64,000 nt of DNA from positions 744,001 through 808,000 of the forward strand of contig NZ_FXAT01000002.1 of the NCBI RefSeq assembly GCF_900177725.1, read 5' to 3'. This DNA is from Paraburkholderia susongensis. Lineage in GTDB: Bacteria; Pseudomonadota; Gammaproteobacteria; Burkholderiales; Burkholderiaceae. Position 1 is the first letter of the stretch. Each line of letters begins with the position of its first letter. Both the position numbers and the translations under genes were made by a program. Shown here in pieces: positions 1 through 9,608 of this stretch. The notes under the pieces were generated by a model. The model saw only the letters and a program-made list of their open reading frames with translations. It was not told the DNA's origin and did no database searches.

Positions 1-2055
1 GGCGCGCGCGAGGTCGGCTTCACGGTGATGTCGATCAGCATCTCGCTCGTCGCCGTGTTCCTGCCGATCCTGCTGATGGGCGGCATCGTCGGCCGGCTGT
101 TCCGCGAGTTCGCGCTCACACTCTCGCTCGCCATCGCGGTGTCGCTCGTCGTCTCGCTCACGCTCACGCCGATGATGTGCTCGCGCCTGCTGCGCGAGCC
201 GCACCAGAAGCGCGAGGAAAGCCGCTTCGGCCGCTGGCTCGAGAGCGGTTTCATGTCGATGCAGCGCGGCTACGAACGCACGCTCGGCTGGGCGCTGCTC
301 CATCCGCTGCTGATCGTCACCACGCTGATCCTGACCATCGCGCTGAACATCGCGCTCTACATCATCGTGCCGAAGGGCTTCTTCCCGCAGCAGGACACGG
401 GGCGGCTCATCGGCGGCATCCAGGCCGACCAGGCCACGTCGTTCCAGGCCATGAAGGGCAAGTTCTCGCAGATGATGGACATCGTCGGCAAGAATCCGGC
501 CGTCGAGAGCGTGGTCGGCTTCACGGGCGGCCGGCAGACCAACTCGGGCTTCATGTTCGTGTCGCTCAAGCCGAAGAGCGAGCGCAAGCTGTCCGCCGAT
601 CAGGTGATTCAGCAACTGCGCGCGCCGCTCGGCGACGTGGCCGGCGCGCGCACGTTCCTGCAGTCGGTGCAGGACATCCGCGTGGGCGGCCGGCAATCGA
701 ACGCGCAGTATCAGTTCACGCTGCTCGCCGACTCCACGCCCGATCTCTACACGTGGGGGCCGAAGCTCACCGAGGCGCTGCAGGCGCGCAAGGAGCTCGC
801 GGACGTGAACTCCGACCAGCAGCAAGGCGGCCTCGAAACGATGGTGACGATCGACCGCGCGACCGCGTCGCGGGTCGGCATCAAGCCCGCGCAGATCGAC
901 AACACGCTGTACGACGCGTTCGGCCAGCGCCAGGTATCGACGATCTACAACCCGCTGAACCAGTATCACGTCGTGATGGAAGTCGCGCCACGCTACTGGC
1001 AGAACCCGGAGATACTGAACCAGATTTTCGTCAGCACCTCGGGTGGCAGCGCGAGCGGCGCGCAAACCACCAACGCGCCGGCAGGCACGGTGACGTCAAA
1101 CACGTCGTCGTCGAACCCGAACAGCGCGGCGGGCAACACCGCGGGCAGCACCGCGCCCACCGCCACGACGAGCGCGGCCAGCATCGCGGACGACTCCGCG
1201 CGCAACCAGGCCATCAATTCGATCGCGGCGAGCGGCAAGTCGAGCGCGTCGTCGGGCGCGCCGGTGTCGACCTCGCAGGAAACGATGGTGCCGCTCTCGG
1301 CAATCGCGAGCTTCGGGCCGGGCACCACGCCGCTGTCGGTCAATCACCAGAGCCAGTTCGTCGCCTCGACGATCTCGTTCAACCTGCCGCCGGGCGTGTC
1401 GCTCTCGACGGCAACCCAGGCGATCTACGACACGATGGCCGAGATCGGCATGCCGGCCACGATACACGGCAGCTTCCAGGGCACGGCTCAGGCGTTCCAG
1501 CAATCGATGTCCGATCAGCCGATCCTGATCCTCGCCGCGCTCGCGGCCGTGTACATCGTGCTCGGCATCCTGTACGAGAGCTACATCCACCCGCTGACGA
1601 TTCTCTCGACGCTGCCGTCGGCGGGCGTGGGCGCGCTGCTCGCGCTGCTGCTCTTCAACACCGAGTTCAGCATCATCGCGCTGATCGGCGTGATCCTGCT
1701 GATCGGTATCGTGAAGAAGAACGCAATCATGATGGTGGACTTCGCGATCGAGGCGTCGCGCCACGGGCTGTCGTCGCGCGATGCGATTCACCAGGCGTGC
1801 CTGTTGCGCTTCCGGCCGATCATGATGACCACGTTCGCGGCGCTGCTCGGCGCGCTGCCGCTCGCGTTCGGACGCGGCGAAGGCGCGGAACTGCGCGCGC
1901 CGCTCGGTATCGCGATCGTGGGCGGGCTGATCGTCAGCCAGATGCTCACGCTTTATACGACGCCGGTCGTGTATCTCTACATGGACCGCATCCGCGTGCG
2001 TTGGGAGGCGAGGAAGGCGCGCCGCTCGGGTGGCGCGGCGCCGACGTCGTCATAG
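1..2055 (+). CDS. RND efflux transporter inner-membrane permease, MdtB/MdtC type (5' truncated by window)
   Basis: This is the C-terminal part of a proton-driven tripartite efflux pump that would work with a periplasmic adaptor and an outer-membrane channel. The reading frame is open from base 1, so the start lies upstream. Visible are the TM5/TM6 region ([24 protein letters not shown]), the second large periplasmic loop beginning [12 protein letters not shown], and the C-terminal helices with the [11 protein letters not shown] motif of TM10. The TM4 acidic residues of the proton relay lie outside the window. Oddity: at about 1033-1287 there is a Ser/Thr/Ala/Gly/Asn-rich stretch of roughly 75 extra residues just before the conserved [10 protein letters not shown] segment. 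The family normally has only a short loop there. The gene ends convergent with, and 6 bp inside, the next gene. Confidence 0.93.
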   Translation, partial: GAREVGFTVMSISISLVAVFLPILLMGGIVGRLFREFALTLSLAIAVSLVVSLTLTPMMCSRLLREPHQKREESRFGRWLESGFMSMQRGYERTLGWALLHPLLIVTTLILTIALNIALYIIVPKGFFPQQDTGRLIGGIQADQATSFQAMKGKFSQMMDIVGKNPAVESVVGFTGGRQTNSGFMFVSLKPKSERKLSADQVIQQLRAPLGDVAGARTFLQSVQDIRVGGRQSNAQYQFTLLADSTPDLYTWGPKLTEALQARKELADVNSDQQQGGLETMVTIDRATASRVGIKPAQIDNTLYDAFGQRQVSTIYNPLNQYHVVMEVAPRYWQNPEILNQIFVSTSGGSASGAQTTNAPAGTVTSNTSSSNPNSAAGNTAGSTAPTATTSAASIADDSARNQAINSIAASGKSSASSGAPVSTSQETMVPLSAIASFGPGTTPLSVNHQSQFVASTISFNLPPGVSLSTATQAIYDTMAEIGMPATIHGSFQGTAQAFQQSMSDQPILILAALAAVYIVLGILYESYIHPLTILSTLPSAGVGALLALLLFNTEFSIIALIGVILLIGIVKKNAIMMVDFAIEASRHGLSSRDAIHQACLLRFRPIMMTTFAALLGALPLAFGRGEGAELRAPLGIAIVGGLIVSQMLTLYTTPVVYLYMDRIRVRWEARKARRSGGAAPTSS

Positions 2056-2520
2056 TTTTTGTTCGATAGCCAGCGAAAAAATCCGCTGCCACTGGCGAGC
2101 CTGCCGTTCATCCGACATCGGCACGAGCCACTCGCCGTGGCGCGGGTCTTTCACTTTCAGCGCGAGCCGCGCGTCGGCATCGGCGGCGCCGCGCTGTACT
2201 TCGGCGCCGAGCAGATCGGCGAAGATATAGGCGCCCTCTTCCTTGCCGATGCGAATCTCGCAGAGCCGCTTGGCCGCCGCGAGCCGGACCGCCCCCCAGG
2301 TCCCCTTCAGTTCGTGGGTCCAGTCGCCGTCGCGCACGTTCGGCGCGACTTCACGGCGGCGCCGCAGCCAGTACGCAATCGCGCCGATCAGCAGCAATGC
2401 GGCCAGCACGGCGACGCCAACCGCAACCGCCATGCCGAACGCGGCCTGCAACGCATAGAAGGCCCGCACCGCGCCGTACACCAGCGCGATCAGCGCAATC
2501 AACGCAACGATAATCGGCAT
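2050..2520 (-). CDS. conserved hypothetical membrane protein
   Basis: A 156-residue protein that I do not recognise as a named family. The N-terminal third has two closely spaced hydrophobic segments (about residues 3-25 and 28-50), followed by an RRRRE stop-transfer cluster. The remainder is soluble and probably cytoplasmic: a [20 protein letters not shown] stretch, then a charged region ending in [16 protein letters not shown]. The composition fits real coding sequence. It overlaps the end of the RND gene by 6 bp in convergent orientation, so it is not in that operon. The ribosome binding site before this ATG is weak. Confidence 0.7.
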   Translation of the reverse strand: MPIIVALIALIALVYGAVRAFYALQAAFGMAVAVGVAVLAALLLIGAIAYWLRRRREVAPNVRDGDWTHELKGTWGAVRLAAAKRLCEIRIGKEEGAYIFADLLGAEVQRGAADADARLALKVKDPRHGEWLVPMSDERQARQWQRIFSLAIEQKL

Positions 2521-2618
2521 CGCAAGCTCACCCGGAAAAAAGTTTTAGTCTGGCACGGGCGGCCGCCTGTTCACGCTGCAACAAGCCATTGCGCAAATCG
2601 TGACGCCGCCGCGACGTG

Positions 2619-3182
2619 TCACTGCGCCTTATGCGCCGCCGTCCAGTCCTTGAGCGCCTTCAATGTGTTCTCGACGTGCTTCTCGGGCGACAGGCTCGTG
2701 TATTCGTAAATGATCTTGCCGTCCGGAGCGATCACGTACGACACGCGATTCGCCATGCCGCTATGCATCGGCATGCCGGCGTCATAGGCACCGATCACCT
2801 TCGAATCGGCGTCCGCCGCGACCGGGAATTTGCTGCGGCATTCGCTGACCGAGAACTTCGTCAGCGTGTCGATGTTGTCGTGCGACACGCCGATCACCGT
2901 CGCGCCGTATTTCTTGTATTCGTCGACCGCATCGGCGAACTCGTGCGCCTCGATCGTGCAGCCCCTCGTGAACGCGGCCGGATAGAAGTACAGCACGACC
3001 GGCCCCTTCTTCAGCTCGTCGGCGAGCGAATAGGTGTAGGTCTTGCCGCCGAGCGAAGCCTCGGTGGTGAAGGTCGGCGCGGTGTCGCCCGGTTTGAGCG
3101 TCGCCGAGGCGAGCGGCGAATGCATGGCGAATCCGATCGCCATGACGGCGGCCAGCGCCGCCGGTAGGTGTTTTATCTTCAT
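2619..3182 (-). CDS. exported peroxiredoxin (AhpC/TSA, BCP/PrxQ-like)
   Basis: A thiol peroxidase expected to reduce H2O2 or organic peroxides in the periplasm. The 187-residue product begins with a signal peptide (residues 1-27, ending SPLASA). The thioredoxin fold follows, with YPAAFTRGCTIE placing the peroxidatic Cys at 75. A second Cys at 115 (SECRSKF) is a candidate resolving residue, a two-Cys arrangement. I chose the ATG at 3182 because GGGAGA precedes it at proper spacing and because it starts a clean signal peptide; an upstream in-frame start at 3245 would bury that signal. It is monocistronic as far as can be seen. Confidence 0.9.
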   Translation of the reverse strand: MKIKHLPAALAAVMAIGFAMHSPLASATLKPGDTAPTFTTEASLGGKTYTYSLADELKKGPVVLYFYPAAFTRGCTIEAHEFADAVDEYKKYGATVIGVSHDNIDTLTKFSVSECRSKFPVAADADSKVIGAYDAGMPMHSGMANRVSYVIAPDGKIIYEYTSLSPEKHVENTLKALKDWTAAHKAQ

Positions 3183-3616
3183 CTGCGTCTCCCTGCGTGA
3201 GCACACGCGTTGGTTCCAGGGCATCGAAGACAGTTGCGCTGGCATGACGCCGGCGGCCGTCCCTGCATCTGATATTGGAACACGGAAGCGCGGCGCGCGT
3301 AAGCAGCCGGAACAACGACAAGCGTATCGAAAGAATCCGGCGCTGGACGGGTGCTAAACGAGCGCGCGGCGGCGCGATCGCGCCCCGAACCGGACTGAAC
3401 ACGCTCGAATCGACGAGGCGCCGCAGTTGCACGGCCACGGCACGGCGCCCCCCCTCGCCGGATGTTTTCCACGACGGGCCGCTAAAGATTTCGCGCCGCG
3501 GGTCGTTATCTCGTTCTGATGCGGCGGCTTGCTGTCTGCCTGCCGCCCGAACCCGCGGACCAGCAGCCCTGCTTGCGGACAAACGCGCGGACGAACCCAG
3601 GTTGCCAGCGACAAAC
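3183..3616. other. intergenic region, divergent promoters expected
   Basis: 434 bp between the divergently transcribed peroxiredoxin and PAS-GGDEF-EAL genes. It should hold both promoters. I see open frames here on both strands, but they look like high-GC artefacts, and I see no clear sigma-70 box, repeat or structured element. Confidence 0.5.
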
Positions 3617-5431
3617 ATGGAAGCGAACACGATCACCGCGCCCCGCCGGGGCTCCTTGCGCACGGTCATCGACCGGCTTCGCGCATTCGGCCGGCGCGCG
3701 GACGACACACGGCGAAGCGGCACCCGCCGCGCCGCGCAACTGGAACAACTGGTCGGCGCGGTCGACCTGCTCGCGCACGTCGACGACGCGCAGCGCTTCC
3801 TCTATGTGTCCGATGCGAGCCTGCGGTTCATCGGCTATCACCGCGAGTATCTGGAAACCATCACGCTGCACGAGCTCGTCGCGCCAGCCGACCTGCCGCG
3901 CCTCGACGCGCTGCTCGCGCGCGCCGCGGCCTCGGGCAACGTCGAGAAAGCGACGCTCGGGTTCATCAAGTCGCTGACCTATCCGATCACGGTCGAGCTG
4001 CGCGTCGTGCGCAGCAGCCACAACGGCGTCGACGGCCATGCGCTCGCCGGCTTCGACGTGTCCGCCTGGCGCGCCACAGAGGAGCGTCTGACCCAGGCGC
4101 TGCATCTGGATCGGCTGACCGGCCTGCCGAATCAGCCGGGCCTGCTGCACGCGCTGCTCGACGCGCAGCAGCAGGCCGACGCGCACGGCACGCCGGTCGC
4201 GCTGCTGCTGCTCGATCTCGACGACTATCAGCGCGTGAACCGCGCGCTCGGCTACGACGCCGGCGACGAGATGCTGCGCGACACGTCGCGGCGTCTCGCG
4301 AACATGACGAGCCCGAACGAATTGCTCGCGCGCGTCGCGAGCGACGAGTTCGCGATCCTCGTGAAGCCCGCCGCGAACCGCACCGACGCGGCCGCCGCCG
4401 CCGAAGCGCTCGCGCGGCGCCTGCTGACCGCGATCCTGCAGCCGTACGTGTTCAAGGGCCAGCAGGTGCACCTGTCGGCGAGCATCGGCATCGCGCTGTA
4501 TCCGGACGTGCGCCACGCGAACGACACCGCCGGCCACGCCACGCACCTGCTGCGCTGGGCCGATCACGCGCTCTTGCAGGCGAAGGCCGCGGGTGGCAAC
4601 ACGCTCGCGTTCTACGTGCCGGACGACGACCCCGCCGACGCCGAGCGCCTGAAACTCGAAGCCGATCTCTACGACGGCGTGCGCAATGGCGAGTTCTCGC
4701 TGCACTTCCAGCCGATCACGAGCAGCCGCACGCACGGCGTGGTCGGCGTCGAGGCGCTGATGCGCTGGACGCATCCGGTGCATGGTCTCGTGCCGCCGTC
4801 GATGTTCATTCCGCTCGCGGAGTCGATCGGTCTCATCAACTTCCTCGGCAACTGGGTGCTGAAGGTCGCGTGCATGCAGCTGATCCAGTGGGATACCAAG
4901 GGCATCGCGCTGCAATACGTGGCCGTCAACGTGTCGCCGCAGCAGTTTCGCGACCCGCGCTTCAAGGACTCCGTGCGCGAGGCGATCGAGCTGACCGGCA
5001 TCGATCCGCGCCGCGTCGTCTTCGAAATCACCGAGAGCCTGCTGATGCACGACCCCGCGCATGCGACGGCGCTGCTCGAAGACCTGACCGCGATGGGCAT
5101 CCGCTTCGCCGTCGACGATTTCGGCACCGGCTATTCGAGCCTCGCGTACCTGCAGCGCTTTCCGCTGGCGAAGCTCAAGATCGACCGGAGCTTCGTGGAG
5201 AATCTGCTAACCTCGCGCAACGATCAGGCAATCGTTAGCGCGGTCGTCGGTCTCGCGCAAACGCTCGATCTCGAACTGGTTGCCGAGGGCGTCGAAACGG
5301 AAGCGCAACGCACGCTGCTCACCGAGATGGGCTGCGATCACATTCAGGGCTGGCTCGTCTGCAAGGCGTTGCCGTCCGACGAACTCGCGCAGCGTTTCGA
5401 AGCGCGCACGCTGCGCCTGCACGGCGCGTAG
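3617..5431 (+). CDS. PAS-GGDEF-EAL c-di-GMP signalling protein with degenerate GGDEF site
   Basis: A 604-residue cytoplasmic protein. Domain order: a PAS-like sensor (about 45-150), a GGDEF domain (about 160-335) and an EAL phosphodiesterase domain (about 345-600). The GGDEF signature reads ASDEF at 241-245, so diguanylate cyclase activity is probably lost. The EAL domain keeps VEALMRW (EAL at 379-381), ITESLL, DDFGTGYSSL and AEGVET, the residues needed for metal binding and c-di-GMP hydrolysis. Inference: a phosphodiesterase with a regulatory GTP-sensing GGDEF. The start is uncertain. The frame is open to 3275, but ATG 3617 gives a normal N-terminus. Confidence 0.88.
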   Translation: MEANTITAPRRGSLRTVIDRLRAFGRRADDTRRSGTRRAAQLEQLVGAVDLLAHVDDAQRFLYVSDASLRFIGYHREYLETITLHELVAPADLPRLDALLARAAASGNVEKATLGFIKSLTYPITVELRVVRSSHNGVDGHALAGFDVSAWRATEERLTQALHLDRLTGLPNQPGLLHALLDAQQQADAHGTPVALLLLDLDDYQRVNRALGYDAGDEMLRDTSRRLANMTSPNELLARVASDEFAILVKPAANRTDAAAAAEALARRLLTAILQPYVFKGQQVHLSASIGIALYPDVRHANDTAGHATHLLRWADHALLQAKAAGGNTLAFYVPDDDPADAERLKLEADLYDGVRNGEFSLHFQPITSSRTHGVVGVEALMRWTHPVHGLVPPSMFIPLAESIGLINFLGNWVLKVACMQLIQWDTKGIALQYVAVNVSPQQFRDPRFKDSVREAIELTGIDPRRVVFEITESLLMHDPAHATALLEDLTAMGIRFAVDDFGTGYSSLAYLQRFPLAKLKIDRSFVENLLTSRNDQAIVSAVVGLAQTLDLELVAEGVETEAQRTLLTEMGCDHIQGWLVCKALPSDELAQRFEARTLRLHGA

Positions 5432-5544
5432 CCGGCCATGCAGGCACGGCACCCCGGCAGCGGAAGCGGCAGCAGAACCGGAACAAGCCGGCTCGACACC
5501 GGCGTGGCACACATTGGAATACGTATGGCTTTTGCGGGACTCAC

Positions 5545-7002
5545 ATGGTAAAGGCGGCAGTGCTCGACCGGCTCTGGACGCGAATGAGCGAGCGCGGCGA
5601 TTTCCCGATGCTGTCGCAATCGCTGCGCACCACCATGGCAGCGATGAACAACGACGACCTCGACTTCAGCGGCCTCGTGCAGGTCGTGCTGTCGGACTTC
5701 GCGCTCACGCAAAAAGTGCTGCGGCTCGCGAACTCCGCCATGTACATGGCGTTCGGCGGCAACATCACGACGGTGTCGCGCGCGCTGATGGTGCTCGGCA
5801 TGGATGCGGTCGGCCACCTCGTCGTCGGACTCAAGATCGTCGATCACTTTCATCACAGCGCGCCGCGCCGCATCGACGCGAAACTCGAACTGAATCGCAC
5901 GCTGCTGTCGGGCTGCGTCGCGCGCAAGCTGACCGAGCGCGGCGACCTGCGTGCCGGAGAAGAAGCGGTGGTCTGCACGCTGATGCGGCAAATCGGCAAG
6001 CTGCTCGTGGTGTTCTATCTCGACGCCGAGTGGGATCAGATTCGCGGACATATCGACGACGGCGCGCTCGAAGCCGAGGCGTGCGTGCTCGTGCTCGGCG
6101 TCACGTTCGATGAGATCGGCGAGGAAGCCGCGGTGCGCTGGCGCCTGCCCGACATGATCCGCTCGGGCATGGGCGAGTTCGATCCAGAGGACACCGAACA
6201 GCCGCGCCAGGTGCAGTGGCTGCGCGCCATCACCAATTACTCGACCGCGGTCGCCGACGTGCTCATGCAGCAGAACATGCCCGAGTGGGAACGCGAGGCA
6301 TGCATCGCCGAACTCGCGCAGGAATACGGCGGCGCGCTGAACACCGACCCCGACGTGCTGCTGCAGATGAGCGTCGCGCTCGCCCGCGAAGAAGGCGGCG
6401 ACGGCGTGATGCGCGAGATCGTCGAGCTGCGCGCGAACGCCGATGCGATCGCGCGCGAGGCGCTCGCACCCGAGGCGCGCATCGCGGTCGGCGTGAAGGA
6501 TCTGCGCGGCCTGCCTGAAGGCAGCCCGCTCGCGCCGGCTCTCGCGATGGCAGCGGAGACCGTGCTCGCCGGGCTCGGCTTCACGCGCACGGTGATGTTC
6601 GTCAGGCACAGCAGCGGCACGTTCAAGGCGCGTCTGGGCCTTGGACCGGGGATCGGCGCGGCATTGCCGAGGCTCACGTTCAACACCGCGTTCGAGCCCG
6701 ACGTGTTCCATCTCGCGATCGCGAATTCGGTGGGCATCTTCATCGAGAACGCGCGCGATCCGAAGATGGTCGCGCGGCTGCCCGAGTGGTTCCGCCGCTC
6801 GTTCGACGACGCGCGCGCGTTCCTGCTGCTGCCGGTCGTCGACGAAGCCGATCAGACCGTCGCGCTGTTATACGGCGACTGGTCCCATACGCAGGAGCCG
6901 CGCCGCATCTCGCAGAAGGAGATGAGCGTGCTCAACGAACTGGCAAAGGAGTTAGGCCGTTTTTTTGGCCAGGGGCAGATGCGGGAATTGGAGACGATGT
7001 GA
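5545..7002 (+). CDS. HDOD domain signalling protein
   Basis: 485 residues. The N-terminal HDOD domain (about 20-230) shows the family features: FPMLSQSLRTTM, LSDFALTQKVLRLANSAMY and VSRALMVLGMDAVGHLVVGL. Such domains are HD-superfamily relatives that usually lack phosphohydrolase activity and act in signalling. The C-terminal ~150 residues (LPRLTFNTAFEPDVFHLAIANSVGIFIENA and AFLLLPVVDEADQTVALLYGDW) look GAF-like. It lies 113 bp downstream of the EAL gene and could be co-transcribed with it. It converges on another HDOD protein with only 17 bp between the stops. Confidence 0.85.
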   Translation: MVKAAVLDRLWTRMSERGDFPMLSQSLRTTMAAMNNDDLDFSGLVQVVLSDFALTQKVLRLANSAMYMAFGGNITTVSRALMVLGMDAVGHLVVGLKIVDHFHHSAPRRIDAKLELNRTLLSGCVARKLTERGDLRAGEEAVVCTLMRQIGKLLVVFYLDAEWDQIRGHIDDGALEAEACVLVLGVTFDEIGEEAAVRWRLPDMIRSGMGEFDPEDTEQPRQVQWLRAITNYSTAVADVLMQQNMPEWEREACIAELAQEYGGALNTDPDVLLQMSVALAREEGGDGVMREIVELRANADAIAREALAPEARIAVGVKDLRGLPEGSPLAPALAMAAETVLAGLGFTRTVMFVRHSSGTFKARLGLGPGIGAALPRLTFNTAFEPDVFHLAIANSVGIFIENARDPKMVARLPEWFRRSFDDARAFLLLPVVDEADQTVALLYGDWSHTQEPRRISQKEMSVLNELAKELGRFFGQGQMRELETM

Positions 7003-7019
7003 AGACGTGCCCAAGGCAC

Positions 7020-8405
7020 TCAATCCTCGATTCTTTCGAGCCCTTGCGCGCTGCGATCCGCGACGCCTGCCCATGCGCCGGCCGCGAGGCCCATCTGCGC
7101 GATGTCGTCTACCGTCAACGGCTGCAAACGCTCGCAGAGCGTAGCGATACGCTCCCATGCAGCGCATTCGAGCGCTTCGACCGCGCTCAGCAACAGACCC
7201 AGCGTGCCCTCGCGATGCAGGATCGCAGCCTGGATCGGGCGCGATAGCGTCAGGATGTTCAGCGTCTTTTCGAGCGAGCCGCCGAACACCGCGTCGACGA
7301 ACGAGAACACGCCGGTCAGGAACGCCGCGTCGGCTTCGTCGCGGCCCGCCTCGGGCATGCGCTCGATCGCGAGTTCCATGAAACGCGCGCGCGAGGCCGC
7401 GAGTTGCAGCAGCGGATCGTCTTCGAGCGCGACCTTGCGGCCGTCGGCGTAAAGCAGCAACTGCGTCCAGCGCGCGATGCGATCGGTGCCGGTCGCGTTG
7501 ATCGCGTCGCGCAGCGTCGTCACCCTGTGCCCAACGGCGAGGCCACTCGAATTCGCGAGCTTCATCAGGTGCATCACGAGCACCGGGCTCAGCTTCAGCT
7601 CGGCTTCGAGCTGCGCGACGGTCGGGTCGCCCGCGAGCAATTGCAGCAGATTGAGCAGCGCGTGGCGCGGCGTGCTGACACGGCGCGTCGCCGAGCTCTG
7701 CGCACGCGCGAAGTAATAGCCCTGAAAACGGTCGAAGCCGAGCCCGTGCGCCATGTCGAAATCGGCCTGCGCATCGACACCCGACGCGAGCAGCAGCTTG
7801 CCCGCCGACTTGAGCACGCTCGCGAGCTTCGGCAGCAGCGCACGCGGCGCGCGCGTGATGGCGATCTTGACGACCTCTGCATACGGCAGCAGTTTCGCGA
7901 AGGTTTCGTTGGGCTGCGTGACGTCGTCGAGCACGAAACGATAGCGGCGGCCATGCAGATACACGAGCCGTGCGATCAGTTCGTCATCGGCTTCGAGCGA
8001 CGGCGGCAGTTCGAGCATGAAGCGCTCGGCGGGCAAGCGCAGGATCGCGTCGTCGAGCAACAGGTCGCGGCTCACGGCGACGTAGGCCGGATGACCGGTC
8101 AGCGCGCCGCGCACATCGTTTTGAACGAGACCGCGAACGATCGCGCGCGCAACGCGTTGCGGGGGTGTCGGCGCGCGGCCCGGCAATGCGTCGGGGTGGG
8201 GGTCGAGGTGGGTATCTCCGCCGCTGTGCGAGCCGCGCTGGTCGGCTTCTTCGCCTGGCGTGAGCGGCAATTCGGGGGGGCACACCTTGATCTCGTAACC
8301 GCACAGCATGCCGTCGCGGTTCAGAATGGGCTGCCGTGCGAAGCTGGCCGTCAACGATGTTTCGTCTGTCGCGCCGCCCCATGTCTCGATTGCGATGGTG
8401 GTCAT
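7020..8405 (-). CDS. EAL-HDOD (YuxH-type) signalling protein
   Basis: 461 residues. The N-terminal region (about 20-245) is a degenerate EAL-like domain: SFARQPILNRDGMLCGYEIKV replaces the EAL signature, and FVLDDVTQPNE and GFDRFQGYYFAR retain the fold. The catalytic acids are not conserved, so c-di-GMP hydrolysis is unlikely. The C-terminal region (about 250-440) is an HDOD domain (LLAGDPTVAQLEAEL, VLVMHLMKLANSSG, TTLRDAINATGTDRIARW). This EAL-HDOD architecture is the CdgJ/YuxH family linked to motility and signalling. The start ATG is preceded by GGGGA five bases upstream. A 9-bp tandem repeat lies about 50 bp upstream. Confidence 0.87.
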   Translation of the reverse strand: MTTIAIETWGGATDETSLTASFARQPILNRDGMLCGYEIKVCPPELPLTPGEEADQRGSHSGGDTHLDPHPDALPGRAPTPPQRVARAIVRGLVQNDVRGALTGHPAYVAVSRDLLLDDAILRLPAERFMLELPPSLEADDELIARLVYLHGRRYRFVLDDVTQPNETFAKLLPYAEVVKIAITRAPRALLPKLASVLKSAGKLLLASGVDAQADFDMAHGLGFDRFQGYYFARAQSSATRRVSTPRHALLNLLQLLAGDPTVAQLEAELKLSPVLVMHLMKLANSSGLAVGHRVTTLRDAINATGTDRIARWTQLLLYADGRKVALEDDPLLQLAASRARFMELAIERMPEAGRDEADAAFLTGVFSFVDAVFGGSLEKTLNILTLSRPIQAAILHREGTLGLLLSAVEALECAAWERIATLCERLQPLTVDDIAQMGLAAGAWAGVADRSAQGLERIED

Positions 8406-8452
8406 TCCGGTCCCCGCTCAACGCCGCCGCGTTTGCCGCTGTTTTCTGGCGC

Positions 8453-8470
8453 TGTATTGTGTGTATTGTG
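8453..8470 (-). repeat. two perfect tandem copies of TGTATTGTG
   Basis: TGTATTGTG occurs twice in direct succession, 48-65 bp upstream of the EAL-HDOD start codon. The spacing puts it in the likely promoter, where a 9-bp direct repeat can serve as a regulator half-site pair. No regulator is assigned. Confidence 0.4.
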
Positions 8471-8601
8471 TTTTGGCTGCACCGTGGCGCGTTTTTGACG
8501 ATAGCAAGAGTCGTCGCGCGCGGCAGCATGTCTCGCGATTTTATCGCAGCAAGCGCGCTAAGCGTAAGCACGACAAGCAGCTACGTTGCGCGCAGAAATG
8601 C

Positions 8602-8625
8602 AAAAGACCGCCTGGGCGGTCCTTT
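8602..8625 (-). terminator. rho-independent terminator of the substrate-binding protein gene
   Basis: On the minus strand the sequence folds as GACCGC-CCAG-GCGGTC, a perfect 6-bp GC stem extended by A/T pairs and followed by TTTTG. It lies about 57 bp past the stop of the ABC substrate-binding gene, so it closes the long arginine block. The symmetrical A run could also let it act on plus-strand transcripts. Confidence 0.75.
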
Positions 8626-8681
8626 GCAGCGGCTTGCGTCGGCACCTTGCGCGCTGCATCGCAGGCAACGCGCAACGCGTG

Positions 8682-9473
8682 TTACTTCAGCACGACCTTC
8701 ACGTCGAAGTACTTCGCGGCGAGGCGGTCGATCGTACCGTCCGCCTTCAGCTCCTTGAGCGCTTCGTTCAGCGCGTCCTTGAGCGCCTTGTCGTTCTTGC
8801 GCACGCCGTAGCCGACGCCCGCGCCGAGCAGCTTCTCATCGGTGACGGCCGGACCGGCGAATTCGAAGCCCGCGCCCTGCGGCTTCTTCAGGAAGCCCTT
8901 CGATGCCGCTTCGGCGTCCTGGAACGACGCATCGAGACGGCCCGACACGAGGTCGGCATAAATCTGGTCCTGCGTCTGATACGGCACGATGTCGACGCCG
9001 GCCGGCGCCCAGCGCGCCTTCGCATACGCTTCCTGGATCGTGCCCTGCAGCACGCCGATGTGCTTGCCCTTCAGCGATGCCGGCGTCGGCTGCAGACCGC
9101 TGCCCTTCTTCGCGATCATCTGGTTCGGGATCGTGTAGATCGGATCGGTGAAGTCGATCGCCTGGCGACGCTGCTCGGTGATCGTCATGTCCGAGTTGAT
9201 CGCGTTGAACTTGCGCGCTTCGAGCGCGGGAATCAGGCCGTCGAACGAATTCTCGACCCACACGCATTTGGCCTTCAGCTTCGCGCACACAGCATTGCCA
9301 ACGTCGATATCGAAGCCCTGCAGCTCACCGGCCGGCGACTTCGATTCGAACGGCGCATACGACGCCTCGACGCCGAAACGCACTTCCTTGATCTCCGCCG
9401 CCGACGCGGCACCTGCCGTCAGCGCCGCCGCGACCAGCGCGAGCGCGGCCATATTGGGCCAATTCATCTTCAT
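8682..9473 (-). CDS. polar/basic amino-acid ABC transporter substrate-binding protein (HisJ/ArgT/AotJ family)
   Basis: A periplasmic binding protein, most likely for arginine, ornithine, lysine or histidine. 263 residues with a signal peptide cleaved after ASA (about residue 25). The mature protein has the family-3 solute-binding pattern: VRFGVEASYAPFESKSPAGELQGFDIDVGNAVCAKL split over two lines of the fold, FDGLIPALEARKFNAINSDMTIT, and DLVSGRLDASFQD. The start has AAGGAA upstream. It lies downstream of astE and far from its presumed permeases (19.3-20.7 kb). A HutC-like operator overlaps its likely promoter, and a terminator follows it. Specificity between arginine/ornithine and histidine cannot be settled from sequence. 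Confidence 0.9.
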   Translation of the reverse strand: MKMNWPNMAALALVAAALTAGAASAAEIKEVRFGVEASYAPFESKSPAGELQGFDIDVGNAVCAKLKAKCVWVENSFDGLIPALEARKFNAINSDMTITEQRRQAIDFTDPIYTIPNQMIAKKGSGLQPTPASLKGKHIGVLQGTIQEAYAKARWAPAGVDIVPYQTQDQIYADLVSGRLDASFQDAEAASKGFLKKPQGAGFEFAGPAVTDEKLLGAGVGYGVRKNDKALKDALNEALKELKADGTIDRLAAKYFDVKVVLK

Positions 9474-9608
9474 TACGGGTGTTCCTTCTACGGTATTGAC
9501 TAAAACGGAGCCAGGCCGGCGCGGACACGCTCGCCGCGCCGCGTGCGGCCGGGCTCGCGCGGCAAACGTAGCGCGCCAAGGGAGCTACGGGGAGCCGCGA
9601 AGCCCGCG

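Noticed and set aside
3506..5062. Long antisense frame opposite the PAS-GGDEF-EAL gene
   Set aside because: It is Arg/His/Ala-rich with no domain, and is a typical high-GC shadow of a well supported gene on the other strand. The same applies to long antisense frames opposite astD, hutH, glgC and the other main genes.
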